In this document: piece after piece, positions 62,834-64,000 of the stretch
Layout: every line of letters starts with the position of its first letter
Numbering within the stretch: position 1 is the stretch's first letter
Program-made: the position numbers and the translations under genes
Origin: Ancistrus triradiatus
Taxonomy: Eukaryota > Chordata > Actinopteri > Siluriformes > Loricariidae
Length of the DNA stretch: 64,000 bases
Reading direction: 5' to 3'
Assembly: GCA_025084515.1 (NCBI GenBank)
Contig: JAJAGP010000242.1
Coordinates: 80,976-144,975 of the forward strand
Notes under the pieces: generated by a model
Seen by the model: only the letters and a program-made list of their open reading frames with translations
The model's database searches: none
Told to the model about the DNA's origin: nothing

Positions 62834-62933
62834 ACGCACTAACCTGCTGATCATACAGAGCCCAGAACATGGGCAGTGGGATGTAGAGGAAGAGCACCTT
62901 CACCACCATCTTCACCTGAGCAATCAGCAGTTT
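54740..62933 (-). CDS. slc15a1: SLC15A1/PEPT1 proton-coupled oligopeptide transporter, C-terminal 13 exons
   Basis: Thirteen exons (439 codons plus stop), all in phase, cover TM7 to the C-terminus. From 5' to 3': 62933-62844, 62717-62673, 61470-61438, 61347-61259, 61172-61091, 61010-60894, 60769-60635, 60287-60241, 58553-58446, 58338-58224, 56931-56794, 56712-56605, 54952-54740. PEPT1 imports di- and tripeptides with protons across the intestinal brush border. TM7 has FWALYDQQ, with the Trp and Asp-Gln-Gln of the family. TM10 has YFLLTCGEVVFSVTG, whose Glu aligns with the functionally important Glu595 of human PEPT1. The large extracellular domain (from KTVPKFP to the PE before CQS) holds three N-glycosylation sequons: NSS, NLT and NYT. 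The C-tail is unusually Lys/Glu-rich. SLC15A1 rather than SLC15A2 is inferred from similarity to the human protein and from the stk24 neighbour. Upstream exons lie outside the window. Confidence 0.94.
55195..55322 (-). mobile_element. tRNA-derived SINE in last slc15a1 intron
   Basis: The minus strand reads GCAGCACTAGTGGCTCAGTC (A-box region) and GGGTTCAAATCCCAGCC (B box), then a body with CTGGGTTAGGCTCCAGATCC. It is a SINE rather than a tRNA gene, because no cloverleaf 3' half follows. Confidence 0.65.
55735..55905 (+). mobile_element. Retroposon tail like that at 30.0 kb
   Basis: AGGGAGTTTTTCCTTCCCACTGTCGCCCCAGACGTCCTCAATTAGGG, then AGACAATGTTCTGTCCAAAAACGCTATA, the same ordered motifs as at 30,047-30,190. 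Confidence 0.65.
55906..56604. other. slc15a1 intron, nothing recognised
   Basis: No element ends, repeats or extra exons were recognised. A remark: ATTGACTTCTGAATGACAGAAAAGTAGTACGAGC at about 55,950 nearly repeats 55,118-55,149 (ATTCACGTCTGAATGACAGAAAACTAGTACGAGC), a ~35-base direct duplication. Confidence 0.5.
56605..56712 (-). CDS. slc15a1: slc15a1 exon: TM11
   Basis: Acceptor TTTCAG, donor GTACTG. Encodes APKNMKSVLQAGWLLTTAFG then NIIVLIVAEVGTLPDQ, phase 0 at both ends. Confidence 0.96.
56794..56931 (-). CDS. slc15a1: slc15a1 exon: end of extracellular domain and TM10
   Basis: Acceptor TGTGCAG, donor GTACAG. Encodes CQSTIQQIENIKPNTVHMAW, QIVQYFLLTCGEVVFSVTGL and EFSYSQ. The GEVVFSVTGLEFSYSQ segment is almost invariant in PEPT1. 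Confidence 0.97.
57801..57990. repeat. (GT)n(AT)n(AC)n palindromic compound microsatellites
   Basis: Two adjacent arrays each run GT, then AT, then AC on the same strand (57,811-57,870 and 57,902-57,989). Each is therefore its own reverse complement over tens of bases. In the slc15a1 intron before the TM10 exon. Confidence 0.95.
58224..58338 (-). CDS. slc15a1: slc15a1 exon: extracellular domain
   Basis: Acceptor TTGCAG, donor GTAAGT. The first base G completes AAG from the previous exon. It then encodes NTFTILSDDGNKCEYPMKLG and FGSSYTLFIPSTFHSGPE. FGSSYTLFI aligns with the LxFGSAYTY-type strand of PEPT1. Confidence 0.93.
58446..58553 (-). CDS. slc15a1: slc15a1 exon: extracellular domain with sequons
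   Basis: Acceptor TTCTAG, donor GTACGT after CAA. The first A completes AGA with the previous exon. Encodes FVNGYNTKLIVLLNAGNLTT and IEPNEFSNYTLIKQG; NLT and NYT are N-glycosylation sequons. Confidence 0.93.
59270..59480 (+). mobile_element. Tc1 transposase scrap in slc15a1 intron
   Basis: The 59374-59562 frame contains VHQDTDPKHTSKSLQQLL, a clear copy of the second catalytic block ([12 protein letters not shown]) of Tc1 transposases with D-T for D-N. Flanking bases are too decayed to define ends. Confidence 0.6.
59490..59970 (+). repeat. Diverged ~165-bp tandem repeat, three units
   Basis: Three consecutive segments share the order TTTTTATACTAATCA / GTTATGCTGATTATT / AAATTTGAGGAAAATGCAAA / ATTTTTAAGCT. 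The GTTATxCTGATT landmark is near 59,540, 59,696 and 59,874. Units differ by many substitutions and by indels. No match to a transposon was recognised. Confidence 0.7.
60241..60287 (-). CDS. slc15a1: slc15a1 micro-exon with GC donor
   Basis: Acceptor TTTTCAG; the exon encodes SEDVKTKPEEGNNDI plus AG. The only frame-consistent donor reads AAG|GCTAGT, giving a GC-AG intron. The joined codon AGA gives NNDIRFVN, aligning with the ENGIRFVN of human PEPT1 (from memory). The nearest GT donor would read into a stop. Confidence 0.88.
60385..60574 (-). mobile_element. Pogo/Tigger-like terminal fragment in slc15a1 intron
   Basis: It carries GATTTGTCGGAACGTATCCC, ATGCATATAATGCC and TTCCTTATGGGAAAAAG, and ends GGTACCGAGATACCACTG at 60,574 before TA. 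Only one end is present. Confidence 0.7.
60635..60769 (-). CDS. slc15a1: slc15a1 exon: extracellular domain
   Basis: Acceptor CTATAG, donor GTAAGT. Encodes STVGYVTLEEENMMVGIGTE, TPFLVDVLQGERQTFLLNSS and GIQGS in phase 0. NSS is a sequon. Confidence 0.92.
60894..61010 (-). CDS. slc15a1: slc15a1 exon: start of extracellular domain
   Basis: Acceptor TTTTAG, donor GTAGGA. Encodes KTVPKFPKPSEAQVKFLNME then NNPLTVFVDGQPHDMLPFQ, matching the DKTxPxFPxxxExQxKxLN start of the PEPT1 ectodomain. Confidence 0.95.
61091..61172 (-). CDS. slc15a1: slc15a1 exon: TM9
   Basis: Acceptor TATCAG, donor GTGAGG. After completing a Thr codon it encodes PLKKITVGMFLAGLAFVAAA and LLQLQID. Confidence 0.95.
61259..61347 (-). 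CDS. slc15a1: slc15a1 exon: TM8
   Basis: Acceptor ATGCAG, donor GTGAGT. Encodes TVNAIMILIMVPVVDNLVYP then LIKKCGLDF plus two bases of the Thr codon. Confidence 0.96.
61438..61470 (-). CDS. slc15a1: slc15a1 11-codon exon
   Basis: Acceptor CCTCAG, donor GTAAGA. Encodes GGFVIQPDQMQ; IQPDQMQ before TVNAI is the conserved PEPT1 loop, which supports this very short exon. Confidence 0.95.
61471..62672. other. slc15a1 intron, nothing recognised
   Basis: AT-rich intron with no recognisable element ends. A long stretch (62,000-62,420) is dominated by TAATA/AATAT words without a fixed period. Confidence 0.5.
62673..62717 (-). CDS. slc15a1: slc15a1 15-codon exon
   Basis: Acceptor GTGCAG, donor GTAAGT. 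Encodes SSRWTLQATTMDGNF; with the previous exon it gives DQQSSRWTLQATTM, where the family normally has DQQGSRW. Confidence 0.96.
62755..62832. repeat. (GT)n microsatellite in slc15a1 intron
   Basis: About 36 GT units ending 12 bases from the donor of the TM7 exon, filling most of the 126-bp intron. Confidence 0.97.
62844..62933 (-). CDS. slc15a1: slc15a1 exon: TM7
   Basis: Acceptor CTCCAG, donor GTTAGT. Encodes KLLIAQVKMVVKVLFLYIPL then PMFWALYDQQ. This is the most 5' exon of the gene seen here; the intron upstream runs out of the window. Confidence 0.97.
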
Positions 62934-63089
62934 CTGGAGACAAAAGACATGTTTAGAAGCTACACAAAAATGCAGTAACACGTATTCCCCCTTCATTAAT
63001 TCCATTCATATTGTACACACCACTTTCCCTATCAGTACTTCCTGTATTTTCTTGTTGTGTTCTAATAAAGAGCCTGGGTAATATTTATA

Positions 63090-63532
63090 TATGGTTAATA
63101 TACCACTAATATACCACTATTCAACAATATACCACTATTTCATTGGACCGCCTTTAGCATTGATTACCGCACACATTCGCTGTGACATCATTTCCACAAG
63201 GTTCTGAAATGTCACAATATTTATTTCCATCTAGATTTGCATTCATGTTTCCCCAAGATCTTGTATTGATGATGGGAGATTTGTTCCACTGCACAAAGTC
63301 TCCTCCAGCACATCCCTGAACCACTCTTTAAGCCTTCTGAAACAGATTAACATCTTTTCCACGATATGGTTGTTTAACAAATGAGAAGCACCTCACTGCA
63401 TCAGTTAGGGTTAAGTAACTTGTTGCCAGCTGAAACATAATCACCAATGCAGTAATTATCTGATGGGAGGCTCTTTTATTAACTATTTACTTCATTAAAT
63501 CCAGGTGGTGACCTTTTTTGGCCAGGCAGTAT
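63090..63532 (-). mobile_element. DNA-transposon fragment (CTGCCTGGCCAAAAAAGGTC end)
   Basis: On the minus strand it starts CTGCCTGGCCAAAAAAGGTCACCACCTGG at 63,532. It continues with GGTTAAATCC-like and TGATGCAGTGAGGTGCTTC phrases typical of a common fish Tc1-like element. The other end is not defined. Confidence 0.6.
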
Positions 63533-63539
63533 ATATATG

Positions 63540-63899
63540 CAGTGGTACATCGGTTCGCAATGCATTATTATAAGAAGAATTTGTCTCGGTTCTCGTTGTT
63601 TGCTTGGTACTCGGCACAGTTGCTTAAGTTTGTAGCAGTTGAGTCATGCGAGTCATTTCAGCCAAAGATTTACATAAACAGTACTATATTGTTAGTGCAA
63701 GTAAGTCTCCATGGGTCTTATTAACTAATCCTTTTAAAGAGCCAACCGAAAGCAAAACAGGAATTGAATGCTCCAGACCACAGGCCTGAGATCGCCAATA
63801 GAGTAAGTGTTTTGCTTTTACTTTTCACTTTCAATCCATTGCTCACTAAATCAAATGAGATTTCTCAACACTTAAAATCATTAACACAAAGCTTAAAAT

Positions 63900-63977
<78 letters not shown>

Positions 63978-64000
63978 TGTATGTGTGTGTGTGTGTGTGT
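63540..64000 (+). mobile_element. Pogo/Tigger-like element, cut by window edge
   Basis: It starts CAGTGGTACATCGGTTCGCAATG, then the family body on this strand (AGGAATTGAATGCTCCAGACCAC, TTACTTTTCACTTTCAATCC, CTCACTAAATCAAATGAGAT). A (CA)n(TA)n...(GT)n compound microsatellite at 63,902-64,000 sits where the family normally has AAAGCTT followed by unique sequence. Confidence 0.7.
63902..64000. repeat. (CA)n(TA)n(GT)n palindromic compound microsatellite
   Basis: About 19 CA units, about 18 TA units, GCATGTATG, then a GT run to the window end. The arms are mutually complementary. Confidence 0.95.

Noticed and set aside
63902..64000. A CRISPR-like or satellite array at the window end
   Set aside because: It is simple CA/TA/GT dinucleotide sequence with no spacers or longer unit.

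Overview
This window is vertebrate, almost certainly teleost, nuclear DNA. Two multi-exon genes with canonical splice sites sit in a dense layer of decayed transposons: Tc1/mariner of several families, pogo/Tigger-like, hAT, PIF-Harbinger, Ty3/gypsy, L2-like and other LINEs, a Penelope-like element, and tRNA-derived SINEs. The heavy Tc1 load and the SINE type suggest an ostariophysan fish, perhaps a catfish. That last step is inference from remembered repeat types. No bacterial gene, CRISPR array or operon is present.

Region 1 (1-35,650) shows no host exon. It holds: a Tc1 copy cut by the window edge; a PIF-Harbinger transposase remnant (~770-1500); a second Tc1 family (1909-2962); a head-to-head pair of Tc1 copies (5340-7320); a gypsy element with LTR, gag, protease, RT and RNase H (7323-10974), broken next to the Tc1; several DNA-transposon remnants (11.6-23.1 kb); LINE and SINE fragments (21.7-26 kb); and a second gypsy element (26,286-33,094) split by a ~4.2 kb L2-like LINE that itself carries a short inserted repeat. 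A Penelope-like GIY-YIG remnant and a 100-N assembly gap (33,901-34,000) follow.

Region 2 (35,655-49,532, + strand) holds nine exons of stk24 (MST3, a GCKIII Ste20-family kinase), from the kinase hinge to the stop codon. Exons for the glycine loop, catalytic lysine and helix C are not visible. The introns carry a full-length but dead Tc1, a Tc1-type element with a hAT insertion flanked by a clean 8-bp duplication, a ~1.2 kb polypurine tract and several other repeats.

Region 3 (49,533-54,739) is the convergent intergenic interval, filled by a Tigger-like element with nested insertions and by the best-preserved Tc1 copy.

Region 4 (54,740-62,933, - strand) holds the last thirteen exons of slc15a1 (PEPT1, proton-coupled oligopeptide transporter), from TM7 to the stop; upstream exons lie beyond the window. 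One intron has a GC donor. The two genes do not act in one pathway. STK24 and SLC15A1 are also close neighbours on human chromosome 13, so this is conserved synteny, apparently with a changed relative orientation.
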